Below, in pieces: positions 13,207 to 14,075 of a DNA stretch of 14,075 bases (positions within the stretch are counted from its first letter, which is position 1; every line of letters begins with the position of its first letter). A model generated the notes under the pieces. The model was given only the letters and a program-made list of their open reading frames with translations. It was not told the DNA's origin and searched no databases. The stretch lies in the NCBI GenBank assembly GCA_049431945.1, contig JBMTDJ010000053.1, forward strand, positions 1 through 14,075. The letters run 5' to 3'. This stretch comes from Mxb001 sp049431945. Lineage in GTDB: Bacteria; Actinomycetota; Actinomycetes; S36-B12. The translations under genes were made by a program, and so were the position numbers.

Positions 13207-14075
13207 CTATCCGCGCATCTCCCGATCGATCGCGGCTGCGAACGCGTCGACATCGCTTTCCGTCGTGTCCCATGAGCACATCCATCGGACCTCGCCGGTG
13301 TGGTCATCCCACGTGTAGAACCGGTAGTCGCGCTGGAGTCGCTCCGTCGCCGCGGACGGGAGCACGGCGAAGACAGCGTTGGCATCGACCCGCCGCACGA
13401 TCTCTACTCCCGGCACTGCTCGGACTGCCGACTCGAGGCGTCGCGCCATGGCATTCGCGTGGCGGGCATTGCGCAGCCAGAGATCGTCCGTGAGCAACGC
13501 CGACAATTGCGCACTGATAAAGCGCATCTTGCTCGCAAGTTGCATCGCGGACTTTCGCAGGAAGGGCACGGCGGCGGCCAGATCGGGATTGAGGACGATG
13601 ACGGCCTCGGCTCCCATCGCGCCGTTTTTCGTGCCGCCGAATGAGACTGCATCAACTCCCACATCGGTGGTGACCTCCCGCAGGGTCACTCCCAGGCCGG
13701 CCGCGGCGTTTGCCAGGCGGGCCCCGTCAAGATGCAGTCGGAGTCCGAGCGAGTGCACATGGTCGGCCAACTCGCCCAGGGCATTAATGGAGTACGCCGT
13801 GCCGAGCTCGGAAGACTGGGTGATCGTGACGACCGCCTGCTGGGCTCGGTGAACGTCACCGGCTCGAATCGCGTGAACGTCCACGAGATCCGGAGTGAGC
13901 AGGCCGTCAGGCGCGGGAACCGTCCAGAGCTTGAGGCCGGCAACCTTCTCCGGTGCACCACCTTCGTCGACATTCACGTGAGCACTCTCAGCGCAGATGA
14001 CCGCCTCCCAAGGCCGGCACATCGCCTGGAGAGCGACGACGTTGGCCCCCGTGCCGTTGAAGACCGGGAACACCT
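13207..14075 (-). CDS. ltaE: Low-specificity L-threonine aldolase (N-terminus beyond window)
   Basis: This PLP-dependent fold-type I enzyme cleaves L-threonine or L-allo-threonine to glycine and acetaldehyde. The visible 288 residues lack roughly the first 60 of a ~345-residue family; the frame runs off the window at 14075, so the GTG at 14073 is probably an internal Val codon. Landmarks are FPVFNGTGANVVAL, AESAHVNVDEGGAPE, the PLP-contacting Asp in LHLDGARLANA and the Schiff-base Lys in VSFGGTKNGAMGAEAV. LASKMRFISAQ and RWMCSWDTTE near the C-terminus match the Pseudomonas-type low-specificity subgroup rather than the E. coli LtaE subgroup. It may feed glycine and C2 metabolism. The stop lies one base from that of the convergent Lrp gene; amino-acid control by that neighbour is possible but only inferred from position. 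Confidence 0.92.
   Translation of the reverse strand, partial: VFPVFNGTGANVVALQAMCRPWEAVICAESAHVNVDEGGAPEKVAGLKLWTVPAPDGLLTPDLVDVHAIRAGDVHRAQQAVVTITQSSELGTAYSINALGELADHVHSLGLRLHLDGARLANAAAGLGVTLREVTTDVGVDAVSFGGTKNGAMGAEAVIVLNPDLAAAVPFLRKSAMQLASKMRFISAQLSALLTDDLWLRNARHANAMARRLESAVRAVPGVEIVRRVDANAVFAVLPSAATERLQRDYRFYTWDDHTGEVRWMCSWDTTESDVDAFAAAIDREMRG

Noticed and set aside
1..14075. tRNA, rRNA, CRISPR arrays, insertion sequences, attachment sites, riboswitches and intrinsic terminators
   Set aside because: I looked through the gaps (all under 120 bases) and saw no cloverleaf, repeat-spacer pattern, transposase, long terminal inverted repeat or GC hairpin followed by a T run. Small structured RNAs inside coding sequence cannot be excluded by eye.

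Overview
The window looks like chromosomal core DNA from a high-GC Gram-positive bacterium (Actinomycetota). This rests on the GC-rich codon use, the gene families present (a mycobacterial-type three-gene ATP-grasp / alpha-E / transglutaminase operon, a class II HelD RNA polymerase motor, an LdtMt2-type L,D-transpeptidase, a 14-helix DHA2 exporter), frequent GTG/TTG starts and several apparently leaderless genes. Genus cannot be set from the sequence alone. I find no transposase, integrase, phage gene, CRISPR array, tRNA or rRNA. Coding density is very high: only about 330 bases are non-coding, the longest gap is 113 bases, and no gap reaches 300.

Layout. (1) 1-3066, plus strand: an overlapping operon of circularly permuted ATP-grasp (5' end missing), alpha-E protein and transglutaminase, a conserved set predicted to make or attach a peptide of unknown identity. 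(2) 3063-7125, minus strand: in transcription order, a small membrane-anchored unknown protein, a type II NADH dehydrogenase, a YczE-family membrane protein and a thiamine-diphosphate 2-oxo acid decarboxylase. (3) 7191-9232, plus strand: a DHA2 exporter followed 17 bases later by a Prx5-type peroxiredoxin. (4) 9222-12615, minus strand: an L,D-transpeptidase and then a HelD-type RNA polymerase-recycling ATPase. (5) 12729-13205, plus strand: an Lrp/AsnC regulator divergent from the transpeptidase. (6) 13207-14075, minus strand: a low-specificity L-threonine aldolase whose N-terminus lies beyond the window.

How the parts relate. The only tight functional unit is the three-gene operon at the left. 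The rest are housekeeping, redox, wall and amino-acid genes in short directons. All three convergent junctions overlap or abut (3063-3066, 9222-9232, 13205/13207), so no intrinsic terminator fits between those genes.

The most interesting regulatory signal is architectural. Six genes that have no Shine-Dalgarno have a -10-like hexamer (TAnnnT, or CAnnnT with an upstream TGn) exactly six bases before the start codon, as expected for leaderless mRNAs. Five other genes, four of them inside directons, instead have a GGAG/GAGG-type ribosome site. No convincing wholly new system was seen. The candidates most worth a look are the uncharacterised ATP-grasp operon, a decarboxylase with Gln in place of a usual catalytic Glu, the HelD leader, and a repeat-rich divergent promoter region between the transpeptidase and the Lrp gene.
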